This document shows, piece after piece, positions 40,701 through 54,500 of a DNA stretch of 64,000 nucleotides; the stretch's first letter is position 1, and every line of letters starts with the position of its first letter. A model generated the notes under the pieces. It saw nothing but the letters and a program-made list of their open reading frames with translations, made no database searches and was not told the DNA's origin. The DNA is taken from NCBI GenBank assembly GCA_030142905.1, contig JASJOG010000103.1, forward strand, positions 653,501-717,500, written 5' to 3'. Source of the DNA: Heliopora coerulea (taxonomy: Eukaryota; Cnidaria; Anthozoa; Scleralcyonacea; Helioporidae). The translations under genes were made by a program, and so were the position numbers.

Positions 40701-42477
40701 CAAAGCTTTTCTTGTTTCTCTGAAAACCTTGCTGCAGTGCTCACTGGCGGATCTGGATCTTTTTGAAAAGAGAATGGTAATGTAGAGAGGTCTGTGAAAA
40801 TGATCCTCAAGAAAATTATATTGGCAAGTTAAAAGTGCATTTTGGCGATTTCTGAGAAGAATTTTTTGCGAACATCGGACACCAAGCCATTGGTAATAAT
40901 ACGTAGGATTACAGAGAAAGTCCGTTTATCTACACTTGAACGATTAATCTGACATATTAGAGCTGAAAATGAACTATCGCGTATAGTTTAGCCCTCTTCA
41001 GAAATATTATTTATTAGTGCTATGTTCCTCAAATACTTATCAGCGATGTACTACAACCGGTATTTCCAATTTTAAATCTTTGAGTTAATAAAATATTTGG
41101 ATAAGCTATCAAAACACCCTGCTTAAAGAGTCTGTTTTGCATAAATGAGCTCATCTTTCGACTTCCATGTCTTATGTTCATTATTTTGTCCTGAGAGTGA
41201 AAAGCCTGCAAGCAATTCTGTAACTAAATTTTTTCAAAGCATAGGCACAAACTGCGTATCGTTCAGTATTTTCTATTGATGAAAAATTTCCCAAACGTGA
41301 TGTACTGATTTGATTAAGATGTACATAAAGAATCTAAACGAATAAAACGATAAAAGAGTGTAATCGTTAAGTTTTTGTTAAAATATATATATTGCGTTTT
41401 TTTCATTGTCTATTAAAACTTAATCGCCATTGGTCTAGTTGCATATCACGTTTCTTTCGAAAGTTTCTATCCTTCTTTGCTATTAGGTTTAAATACGAAA
41501 TTTTATTGACTAGTGCAGGTAAACTTTCTACCTTACTGTATATTGAACAATACGACGATGGAGACTGTAAATTTGAAACATTTCAAGTCTTTCCCAAACA
41601 GAAGTCTCCCTTAAACGAGTAAAATTGTCTGTCATTTGACTCTGGCCAAGTACTATCGTCAAACATTTTGTGAATCGATTCAGAACTGCCTTTATAGCAG
41701 TCCATTTTTGATAAAATAATCTGACGTTGGTTAGAGTAAAACTATAGAAGTCTTCTTTGCACGGGAAAGAAAGCTGCTGCTTACTAATAAGCTACTGCTT
41801 ATTTACTCTTTTAGTTAAATTTGTCTGTTAAACTTTGTTTGATGCTAGAAAACCTTGACAACCCACTTGTCTACAATGAATTGAGAAAAAGAATGCTATT
41901 TAAGCTTAAAATATTTAAAATATTTTCTAAAATAATTATGACAAGAATTACTTGTAACGAAATATGTCAAAATATACTCCTGGCAGTCGTTTTTTTAGTG
42001 GAAAAGTTGATGAGAAAAGTTAGATTCTATAATTTTTTATATTATCCAGTTTTCACATAATATTATGATTTAATGTTGTTGCTCGTTACAAGATTTCATG
42101 CATTCGTTTGTTCGTTCGTTAATTCGTATGTTCGTCTTCCCATTCCTTCGTTCATGGTTAGTTCATTCGTCCGTCCATCTACTCGTACTTTGATCCATTC
42201 ATTCGTTCTTCCATTCACAAATTAATTACCACGGATATCGTTTTATTGTTTTAACTGTCATTGTTTTTAATATTCTTATGCCATTATCCCAATTTGGCTT
42301 TTTTTAGTGTTTTGTGCTATATACTTTTTAGATACTCTAGTTATTTAATCTTTTAGGTTTCACTTTCTTCTAGTGTTATATTTTGTAGTTTTAAACTAGG
42401 TATAAATCGCTGGACAGGTCCTCGATTGATACCAGACTTCTGTTATTCTGAACGAATTAATCCGTATAAATATTAGC

Positions 42478-42510
<33 letters not shown>

Positions 42511-45500
42511 CATTATCATTGATACTGATATTGTTTGGACAATTTCCCGTGTTTAGCTCCAAGCCACGCTCCGTTGAACCTCACAGCGTACAACACAAGC
42601 TCTACCAGCCTAAGAGTCGAATGGCGCCCTCCACCTCGACAATACTGGGGATCTCAGCTGCATAGTTTTATTGTGGAATATTATGAGACCAAAGTGGGAA
42701 ACGCGTCATCTAAAAAATTAGATGTGGATGTTCCTGAAGACTTAGGACAGTCGAGCAGACGCCGTCGACGGTCGATCGAAAACGATTTATTTCACATAAA
42801 TATTACGGGATTAACAAGATATACAAATTACACAATTACAGTTACTGCCTATAATTTTATGGACGGACCTGCTACCGATCCTATCACAGTTTCCACCGAT
42901 GAATCAGGTACATTTGTTGTTGTTGTTGTTGCTTATTTCCTTTTTACGTTGCTCATCTTTCAATGAACTAGCTAAGGGTTGCACAATAACAAATTTCAAA
43001 TATCTTAAAGAACCATGCTGAGGATTCGAGTGTAGAATTTTTCGAAATGATTGAGGGATCTGTAAATGATCCAGAGGTTCAAAAATGTATGTACACTTAG
43101 CCTGAGATAACTTGAAGCCTGCGGCCAAACGATATTTTGGTTAGAAGTACAATTCAATAAGGTGATCTATTTTATGTAAAAGTTTTTTTTTTAAGTGCTA
43201 TTTTTCTCGTATGAGCGGCGGTGTCATATCGGATATGCAAGCGCAAGCCGAAGGCGAGGGATTGCGTGTCCGATACAACGCCATCTAGAACTGAAAGAAA
43301 ACTTTATGTAAATTACAGCAATTCTGTACCGGATATACTACAACTATAAGGCACCCATTTCTTTCGTCTTCTCTTTATTAATTATTGATATGTGACACAA
43401 GAAACGTTACAGATCGAAGTCTTCTTTTTAGCCATATCAAGCAGTATTTCAAGTTCTGTTCCAACTCATTAAAAGAGTGCAAAATACAATACGTGTATAT
43501 CTCGCGGTTATTATCGGTATAAAGTCCGATCCTCTGGATTTGTGCTTTTTCTTTTCACTATATCTCGGGTTCGTTTTTAGTTCCAAGTCAGCCGCCTGAC
43601 GATGTCAAAGCTTCAACGGTGAACTCAACTGCCATTTTTGTGGAATGGAACGTTATTCCTCCAGAAGATATGAATGGTGTTCTTATCGGTTACAAAGTCT
43701 TTTATGAAGAACTAAATGGTTTCCACTATACATGGAATGTCAGTGTATCATTCCAAAATTCTTCCGTCGTTCTACGTGATTTAAGGAAGTATACCAATTA
43801 CACTATTCGTGTGCAAGGTTTAACAAGAGTTGGTGGAGGAAATCTCAGTGAAAGTATCACCTGTTCAACGGCTGAAGATGGTAAGTATGATTTGTGGAAC
43901 CTTGTAGACTATTATTGTAAAGTTTGGTTAAGGAGGTTGATTTGCTGGGGAATGTCAGCATGGTTAGAAAAATGTGTATTTCCAACGTGGTTATACAAGT
44001 TACGACACTAACTACCATTGTATTTTGCTATACTGTTCTGTGCGATTTTCCCACAATATTTCGATCCTACCTTGCCTTCAAGAATACGGATCTTTAGTTT
44101 GATCACCCGTGCTTCATTTCCAGCGCAATATTGCAGCCATGGGTGATAATGCAGTTATCATAATATCTACAATTGTATTTAAGTCTCTAAATATAACCAG
44201 TGGCAAGCTAAGCATAGCAACTAGTCTTGGTATGCAAACTTACTATTACCTAAGTATAGCAACAAGTCATAGTATACAAATTTAAAATGATCAACGATAT
44301 TTGGTATCAAGCAATATACATTCACCTACGTAATAGTTACTATATAAAATGCAAGAATTAGTGGTCAGTGTAGTAGAGATGGTAAGCATGACTAGAAATA
44401 GCACCAAAGTAATGTTATGAACAAGTTTTGCTTGATATCTAAATGTTGTACATAATTTTATATTTGGATAGCATGATCCAGTTGCTATACATATAGATAA
44501 TATCAGCATATACCTCGCAGGTGAATAGTGTTTTTGTGCAATCTGATTGGTTCCCCTATCTCGGAACATCCTGCACTATTCACCTCAGAGTACAACAAGA
44601 TGGCGTCCCGTTTTGTTTAAGTTACGGAAGAAGAACTTTTTTTACATAAACGAAGTCGCCGTGCCATACAATACCAAAAAGCAACTATATTTGGCAATAA
44701 AGTATCCAAAGATATGTATTTCTTTTACTTTTTAGCGATAAATGCACTGAGGATGTGTTCAAAATGTTTTGTTTACAAATGCCGCCGAATAGGCAACAAA
44801 CCGACTGAGTTTCGTAAAATTGTTTTAAAAATTTAACAAAAAATATGTTAAAGCAATTATGTGAAGTATATGCTAAGACAACCATTCACCTCAGTGTCGG
44901 TTAATAATTGTTCTTTAAATTTGTATAGCATTACCAGTTGCTATGGCTTAGCTTCACTATTATGTATAGCTCTGTTAGCTGTGACGTTTTCGTCGCTTAT
45001 GTACAGAAGGCATGGCTCGCGGGAGAATTTTGATTTGATTCTTTTTAACTTATTAAGTTATCATAATTTTTTTTTCAACTTAAAGTTCCAGGCGCTGGTC
45101 CCAATAGTATTACTGCTTCTGCTGTAAACTGGACAAGTTTAAGTGTAAAATGGGGTGAAGTGCCAGAGGAATTTCGAAATGGAATCATTCTTGGTTATAA
45201 AATTCAAATATTTAATTCCACTTCGTCTTTATTGCAAGAATTCGTACGTTGGCCATTTCAACATTCAATGCTTATCACAGGCTTTGAAGCTTTTACGAAC
45301 TACACAGTCCATGTTGGAGCATTCACAAGTGTTGGGTATGGTGTACCATTCGCTGTGGTTCAACAGACGGACGAAGAACGTAAGTTGGAAGCCTTTCAGT
45401 TGGCATTGCTGCGCGAAACGGTTGTATCAAATAATTCATGCCCGCTGCACACAACATATTGCGCTCAAACCAGTTTTGTCTGACCATTTAAGATTGTCGC

Positions 45501-48500
45501 ATGTGATTGTTCTTTTTAGTGTATGCATTTTTCTCTCAAGAGCACAATTCCTGTTCACTATTTGTCAGCTAATGTAGCAATAGGTGCTGAACACTCCAAT
45601 GACTTAATCGTATGAATCAAAGCGAACAATCGCACACGATAGTCGCAAGGTCTAAATGGGCCTTAATTTAAATGCTTCAGTCTGATGGGCAACGTACTTT
45701 ACTCGTTGTCTAATCAACAATTAGATTATCTGATTGTTCGAATAATCTAATTGTTTTAGTAGAAACACACTTTGCAAAGAACTTTTTTCGTCTTCTTTGG
45801 GATTGCACTTTCAAGTAAGCATTCTATTTCGTCTTCAGAAATTTCACAAAAACGAGAGGTGGAAGCCATTTTCGCTAATCGCTATTTATCGACGAATAGA
45901 TAACGAGTAGCGTAGCCAATTACAATGCAGCATTTGCAATAGTACTCGACTAAGTTTCTACTAAGTTTCTACTAATGTTCGATAGATATCGAGTAGTGGC
46001 GAGTAAGGCAATAAGGCTGGGTTTTTTCCGGCAATAACCAGCGGCGTAGGAGATGTTTTTTTATATAGGGAGCACTGAAATTAATAGACTACTGGGAAAT
46101 CAGGGTTGCGAGCGCCGAAGGCGCGAGGCGTTTCAGTTAGGGGATCCGGGGCCATACTCCCCTGGAATATTTTGAAATTCTAGAGTCTCAGAAAGGCCAT
46201 TTCTCGCATTTTGGGAGAGATTTTTGACAATTTTAAGGGTTAGAAAATATTATTCAAAATGTTATTTAATTAAGTGATAACCTATAACCTGATAACCTAG
46301 TGATAACCTTATCTGGCCACCGAATTATTAGGGGGGTGCCAGCCCCCCGCGCCTCCCTGGTTCCTACGCCTATGATAACAATGCTTTACCTAGTTCTTCA
46401 TAATAAAAAAGTTCAAAAAGTAACAAAAATGAATGAGTAATACTAAACCAGTAAGATTACTGGCTCTTAATTTTTGTATGATATTTGTTTCGGGTTTTGC
46501 ACTGGTCAAAATAATCTCATTGTTAATAGTGTAACTTTGCTTTACCTTAAAACCTATTCTATTGTAGTCTATAACTTTCTTATGAATTTTATAACTTGGT
46601 TATGCAAACTTTGCTTAGCTCCTCCGATGGCTCCTGACAACATCAGCGTTTACACATTAGATGCGTGGTCAGTTCGCGTGGGCTGGATTTATAATCCAAA
46701 GTATGATGACTTGAAAGGTGTGTTGAGATGGTATCGGATTTATTACCAAGCATTGGACAACCCGAGAGACACGACGATAAAGAATACTACAGTATCTTAC
46801 AATATTTATTCAGTGATTCTGAATGACTTACTGCCAGACACCGAATATCGTGCGTATGTTGCTGGAGTAACAATATATGAAGGGGTAAAGAGTCTTCCAT
46901 CTTCAAACACAACATTGGAATTTAGTAAGTGCTTGTTTTTCCTTTGTTTTGTGTTTTTTCTTTTCAATCGTAACGTTAGTGAAACGTTGCTAAACTACAG
47001 GAGCTGCGAACCGTCGAGTATGCTTGTTGCTCAAGTGATGCAAAATGGTCTTGGTAAAAGCGCATGCTCATCAATACGCTTCGCTACACTGGAGGCAACT
47101 GCACATTCTCGGCGATATGCTCCGAAACGTCTCGGAATGGAACACTTGAAGTGGAAAACGGGCTTGAGAGTAGACCAAAATAAGCACTGCTTGGTACGGG
47201 ATTTGAACTCGCACCTTCGAGATACCGATCCGACAACAGGTAGAGGGGCGGACCGGAGGTGCGAGTTCAAATCTTGCTCGAGTCAACATTTTTCAGTTAA
47301 CTTCGGCAGTGTCAGATAATCATGAAAATTTTCTGTTCATATATCTCTGAGGATGATTCTGAAATTAGACAAAACATATTTTGTAATCAAAGCTTACAAT
47401 ACACGGCAGTACTGGACTGCACGAAAGCATTCATCACGAAGCTTATCTTAGCCGCAAAACAGTTGTTTTTTGTTTTGTTTTTTTTCTGGGACATGAAAGT
47501 TGATATGTGTCAACCAAGTGCTGTGAACTAAAATACATGTTAAGATTCTATTTTGTCCCTGCAATAGGCTGGACAACTGTCTTCAGTTGCATAATTCAAT
47601 GTTGTGAGTTAAGACAGTTCTGAACTGAAAGGGCTCAGCCGAGCAGAACGTGGTCAGCAGAGGATTTTACATAGCAAAACAGTTATCGAAATATTGGCAA
47701 AATAAAAGAGGTTCGAACTGTCTGACCGAATTCAGTTTGTGTGCGACTTATGATAGTTTTATTCCATTGTGTTTTATACATTTCGGGATTCCATACGACC
47801 TTAAATCGACCCTGCAACAGACCGGGGAAACATCTTGCGTAAATGAAATTTTGTTCCCCCTAATATATAGTAGAATAGTGTTAATGGTCGTCTGTTGGCA
47901 CTATAGAATGCCCCTTGATGCAAATGGTTGCGTATCTACGATAATGAATGTGACTTTCTATACAAAAATGTTAATTGAAATGACAAAAGTGTTAATGAAT
48001 GTCGATTCAATAAAATGAATGTATTTTTGCGTTAACGAGATTGAGGTTGGCATTAATGATAATATATTTTCTGGTAATAAACAGCAAAAGGTGTAAACGG
48101 TTATTTTAAAATTTAATCGTCATACCACATTTTCCCTGAGTTGTATATTTCAAGCTGCTTACCAACTTTAGTTCAAAACACTTTGCAAACACACATCAAC
48201 TTTCACGTCTTAGACAAAAAAAATTTCGTGATCGAAGCTTACGTACGCGGCAGCACTGTATGAAAGCTTTAATAGCGAAAACATGAAAGTTGGTGTGTTT
48301 TAGCAAAGAACTGCGAACTAAAACTCGTTGAAATTGCATGTTAGGATTTCATATAACCCTAAATCGACCATGCAACATACTGCACAAACGTCGTGCGTAG
48401 GTGAAATTTTATTCTCCCTAATGTATAGAAGAATGTTGTTAATGGTCATCTGTTGGCACTATTGAAAGCCATTTCATGCAAATGTTGCTTGTCGGTGCTA

Positions 48501-51500
48501 ATGAATGTTATTTTTCATGCAAAAAATATTAAGTGAACAAGACAAAAGCGTTAATAAATTTCGATTCAATAAAATGAATGTATTTTCGCGATAATGAGTT
48601 TTAGGTTGGCGTTAATGATAGCATATTTTCTGGTAATGAACAATATGCAAAAGGTGTGGAAACCTTGTTATGATAGGCATTACCAGCAAAGGTTGCCACA
48701 AACAATAATGCACTTTATGGTTCCAAGTGGACCACCAGGGATATCTTGATTTTCAATCGTCTGACTCTGAATGGGTCAGTGACGTGCAGAATAATCAAAA
48801 TTTTAACCAAAAAAATTACGTTCATGACAATTTTCATTTTAAATCTGTCCACTATCGTCATTATTCTAGAACCTGAAGCTCCTCCTTCTAATCTTAGTAT
48901 TGTGGCAACTGGCCCTATGTCTCTATTTGTATCATGGAAACCCGTTGCACGTGGATTCGAGAATGGAGAAATTGTCCAATATTTTTTGCAATATTATGAG
49001 ATGGCAACTTCTCATGACAGGAAAAACATGACGTTCTCAGCGACTGTCCTTGAAACAAATTTAATCAACCTGAAAAATTGGACATTATATGGCGTTGAGG
49101 TAGCGGCGTACACGAAGGTCGGAAGAGGTTTTGTGTGTATAGAACATGAAAGAACAACGGAAAACGGTAAGTGGAATAATAATTTTCAAATAATAATAAA
49201 GAAAGGAGAGTGTAAAAATGGTGTTTATTCTCAGCCCATTATTTTGGTCTTTGATACATATGCATTCATTTGACTTAAAACTTCATTTGACAAAATTTAA
49301 ACTTTTAATTCTATATTCAGTGGTAAGACTGTGTAGTACTCTAGTGTTGATATCTATTGATGCTCACGCTGTCAAGGAGTTCACTCAAAAAGTTTTAGTC
49401 CATTACCATCTTTGTATTTAATTCCCTTAGTAATCTCTGGCTTCTTTCGGCTGTTATAACCAAAATCGTTCACTTTGATGATAAAAACATAAGACTTTGC
49501 CTGATTGCCAACATTCTAACCGCAACATTTTTCATACAGAGCCGTGCTAAATTCACAACTGGTGCCAAGTACTGCTCGTGTCATAAAAACCCAACCGGAA
49601 AACGAGGCTTAAAATATAAAGTATGCTTAAACTCCTTTTTTTAAAGAAAACTTGCTCCGGAAACTTTTAAATATTGTCAAAACAAATCATTGGCTTTGCT
49701 CTGAAACGTTAATTGTTATATGACCTTATTCCTTGAAACTGGCAAGACATCGAGCGGAATACTTGTGGCTTCAACTTTCACATACGACATTTCAGTGTTG
49801 TTTTTGGGTTAAATTCAGTACCCCTTTCATCATTTTTGTTGTTTAAAATGTTTAAAATGTTCACTACAGATTTATCGGGCGAAAATTCTCAAAATTCGAA
49901 GATGTAATGTCATCACACTCAGGAATTAGACAAACACACGGATAAAGTTTAATAGAAGTTCACTGACGTTTCGTTGACGACGTGCAACATTTTCAAAGTA
50001 ATCAACAGATCCAAATATTATGAACACATGGGAATTTCGTCTTTGACTGGCAAGAAAGTTTCGCATCCTTTACGTTCTAGCATTCTCACACATTCAACCG
50101 AAACTAGTCACTCCATCTTCTTTCATGACTTCTCTATTCTTTCTTCTTGCCATTTATCCCATGAATTACTTATGAAAGAAAGTCTCCTCATCAGTAAACA
50201 TAAACCTCTTAATGAAAATATCACTTCCGTTCCGCTTGCCTTATTTTAATTCTCTCCTTCCTCTACTTGTCTCGTCTCATCTTTCACTTTCCTTATTCTT
50301 ATTGACTTAAGTCTTAATCTTATACATTTTGGTTTATTTAAAACTGAAATAACATCGCTGCAAACTATCTTTTCGTTAGATCGTGCACGTTTCCTAAAAT
50401 ATCTCTGCACGAATATATCATCATCATCTTATGTGAGGTACACCAACATGACATCTATGTCCTTCGTTATTTGAGTCTCTGGGGACTAAATGCATAAGCT
50501 CTATTGAGTACTACCTTAGCTTAAACATTTTATACATTGATTCAGAAAATGCCTACGCTTCACTCCATTCTAGATGTAGATAGGCTCCTGGTAATGAACA
50601 GGTGTAAGTAAATTCTTCTGTCAGTGCCACCAATCCTTCGCTGTGAAAATCGTGTTATAAAGGCAGTGTGTATCAATACCAGCCACTCCCACATGATGCC
50701 CGAGGGTTTTTGCCCGGATTAAATTAATTTAGTCCCTTTTATTTCATTTAGCACCCAGTAAGTCACCAAAAAATATAACAGCTATTAGTCGTAGTACGCC
50801 GTACAGCATCTCATTATCATGGCTTCCAGTTCCAAGAGGATTCGAAAATGGGGTAGTCCGTGGTTACACTGTGATCGCTACACCGGTTAATGCTGGACTG
50901 GAAAATGTCGAAGGGTTCTCAGAACAGAGAATAGTTGTTGATGGGAACGATACACTCTCTGTTGTTCTGAATTCGCTGGAGTCCTTTACAAAATATCGAA
51001 TTGAAGTCTCAGCATTTACAAACGGTGGAGATGGGCCACGGATTGCAACCTATGCAGGTACGGAAACATAAGACCACAATATAAGTTCAAAAGAATCATA
51101 TATATATTCAGACACATACATTTGAAAGATAATTGCGTCAAGCTCTACCCAGCCCATAAATTGGCGCTTTTGTATCATTTAAATTATTTCGTAAATAATT
51201 CTAACATTAACTGTCGTTTTCAGTTCTCAAACATTTTTACTGTCAACACAACAACAGCAGCCATTTAACGTGATGCATGGTCTGTTAGCTTGTGATATCA
51301 ATTAATCAGCTCTGACTGGTTGACAAAAGTCAGACAAATCAGACATCTTTCTGACTCATCTTTACGTCTGCTCTTTCAGAGATCATGTGCTCGTCGAAGC
51401 TAAAATATTCATGTTTACTATGTCCGTCATTATGCAATTTCCCATGCATTGAGAAATTGACATAACGTATTGTTTATGTAAGCGCTGTATCAGTTTGACA

Positions 51501-54500
51501 AATAAAAATTGGTTTGTTTACAAAACTCACCAAATATTTTTCATGCTGCCCTCCATGCATACTTTAAATTTTGAGATCCTTTGATCCCTTTAAAGATCGT
51601 ATCAAGCTGTGGTAAAGAGAATTTGAATTTGATCACAGCTTTGGACACAGCGTTGACTTGTTCTTATCATGTAAATCAATTCAAAACTGTTAACTTCCTT
51701 TCATTGTTTTGTCAATTTGAAGAGTTTTCTTCACAAGTTGGTTTGGGAGCGTGACAGCAGTGGATACATGTAATATTTTGACATTCAGTAAATTTGATTT
51801 TTTTCAAGCAAGTTCTTTTGTTTCAAAGCTAAGTCCCTTCACATTTCACAACTGATTAAGACAATATTACGCAATCCTTGCCAGAAATAGAAAGTAGCTT
51901 TTCAAATATTAGCCACATACTATTCATTGAAGACGGTCTGTTTTCCACCAGTCTATAACTGTTTAGTTAATTTTCAAGCGTTCTTTTTTTTGTAGTGGTT
52001 CAAATTCAGCCCCAGTGTATTTGAAGACTCCAGAATTTTAAAATCCCGGAAAAGCCCTCATAGTTAACTACTTTTAATTTGTTTTTTATTTGTTTTTAGT
52101 TCTTGTTTTGTTTTTTTGTTTTTGTTGCCGATTCGTTTGCATTTTTTTTTCGTTTACATGCACATTTTCCTTCCCCTTGTCTTCTTTCCCTTTTCCTTTT
52201 ATTTTTTCTCTTTTTTTTCACCGTCTCCTTCCTCATTTCCTTCACTTTTGCTTTCTATATTCCACTCACTCCCTTCCTACTCCCTTTCCACTAACCTCCT
52301 CTTATCTTCCTTTTTTCGTTCTTTCTCTCCTTCTCCTATTGTCCTCTCTTTCCTTTTTCCTTTTTCTTGTTCTTCTCCTTTCTATTGATACGTTATTTTG
52401 CTAGTGTGGCATAAACCTGTTTTGCGATGTTATCAATACAAAGTATATTGAAGCTTTATTATTCCTCCGATTTTGTTTTCAGAGACTTGCCGTTGCTATC
52501 AAAGGCTTACTACAAACTGGTTTAACTATCCACCATACGTGAATTACTCAGTTTCCGACGGCATTGCTGGCATCTTTCCACCATTACTTAAAAGTGCCGT
52601 GTCATACTGTTGTCAGACGTGTCAGCAATGGAACGGCGAATCGTATATTGACTTCAATTTAAATGCAAGAGATTATCCAGCCCAGCAAGAAAGCGAGAAT
52701 CTTTTGAAACAGCAGATTGATAATGAAACTGACATCTCCTTTCCTGTATACGGCTGGAAGACACAAGATCTGTACAAAAACCAGTATCCATATACACCGT
52801 TCATCGAATCTCCTGGCCACGTCTTCATAGTGATCTCAGAAGAAACGGACTCACTAGTCAAAGCATTGATTATCTCCATTTTCGACACATGGCCAGTTGT
52901 CCTTCTAACATTCGTATTTGCAACACTGTCTGGAGTGATCATTTGGTTGATAGTATGTTTATTATCATTATTATTCCATTGAATATAGAAAAACGGATTT
53001 CGCTCACTCAGAGCGCGTGCTTTTTGAGACGTTTTTTCCTTAAATAAATAAATTCATGATAAGGTTAAAGTTTTAAAAATTGATAGCTATCGTGACTGAT
53101 CTCAAAGAATTCACCGCAGTTATCAACCTTTGAACTTTTTACCTTATTTATCACTGTCTACGGAGTTTCCTATTCTTGTATCATAAATTCGTGGTTGTTC
53201 TTTTTGATAGGTGATCGCAGCATACGATATGTTCCACGTAATTAACATGTAACACTACAGACGATTTTCCTACTTGTGATTAATTCAGATTGCATACGAA
53301 TCATAAGACAGAATAACATGAAATTTTTCAGGAATTCCGATCAAATCCCGAACATTTTCCACAAACTACTTTCAGAGGATGTGCAGAGGGGTTTTGGTGG
53401 GCGTACATTTCCATGACAACTGTTGGGTGAGTAACTTAACTTTTTATTGGCATACCAGTCTTCAATTGTTTTCCTTACTCTCAATATACAGTGAGATATA
53501 TATGTTCAATCTGCAGACGTACATTTCGCTGTACTACAGCTCATCAGTGCAGCTCGGAACGAACTTGGATTGATAAGGGACCAGAGTGCTCAAACCACTA
53601 CTCGAGCGGCGGGCATTGCTTAACGCTATCGGTTATCCTTATACATCCGTAGAGTGGAAATGGGGACCTTGGAGATATCTTGAATGATAGATGAATGTTC
53701 GTCAAGCTCTATCCTCAGAAAAATGATTTGTGAGCCCCAGACGGGATCGAACCAGCAACATTCTGATGACCGGTGAGACGCTCTAACCATTGAGCTACCA
53801 AGGCTCAGATGATGATCTAAGATGCAAGTTCGACATATGTGTCATACGACCTTGGTGGAAGTCACCATATGTTAATAATGTTATTGATGAGATATATATT
53901 TTGGAAATGTGGGAGCATGGCAATATCTTGAATGATAGATGAACGTTGGTAGCTCAATGGTTAGAGCGTCTCACCGGTCATCAGAAGGTTGCAGGTTCGG
54001 TCCCGTCCAGGGCTCAGAAATCGTTTTTCTGAGGATAGAGCTTGACGAACGTTCACCTATCATTCTCAATATTTAGCTTTGGCCATTTGTACTAAATTAA
54101 GCACAATTCATTTGATTTTTAGAGATGACATCATTGTTCTCGCGATCACTTGTAAAATAGTCCTTGGAAGCGGTAGTATAGAGACTGCTGCATCTGCTGA
54201 ATTGAGACAGTGAGCAAAATCGTCAAGTCGAGCTTCGGCAGAATTCTGTGCATAGGAAGGCGCCTTTTCCTCATTTCTAACCTTTCAAAATCACAACAGT
54301 AGATGCAAGATTAGTCAAATTTGTTGTCCATGAGAAACCAAAGATCACAGTAGTTGATTTCAGATTTGACTAAATACAGGGTACTTTCCGTATTTTCAAT
54401 CTATTTCCCCGAAACAGTGACTGGCCCTCATATCTTACAATGGTCAAAAAATTTCGATACTGATGGTGTCATACGTCAGTTCGCAAAATTAAGTATAACG

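Noticed and set aside
47031..47289. Minus-strand open frames rich in R and C
   Set aside because: They come from the palindromic SINE-like segment and show no protein family signal.
52090..52404. Three overlapping F/S/L-rich open frames
   Set aside because: Caused by a pyrimidine-rich tract; low-complexity only.
53930..54015. Possible functional tRNA gene
   Set aside because: A and B boxes are present, but no acceptor stem pairs and the copy is one of several SINE-B members.
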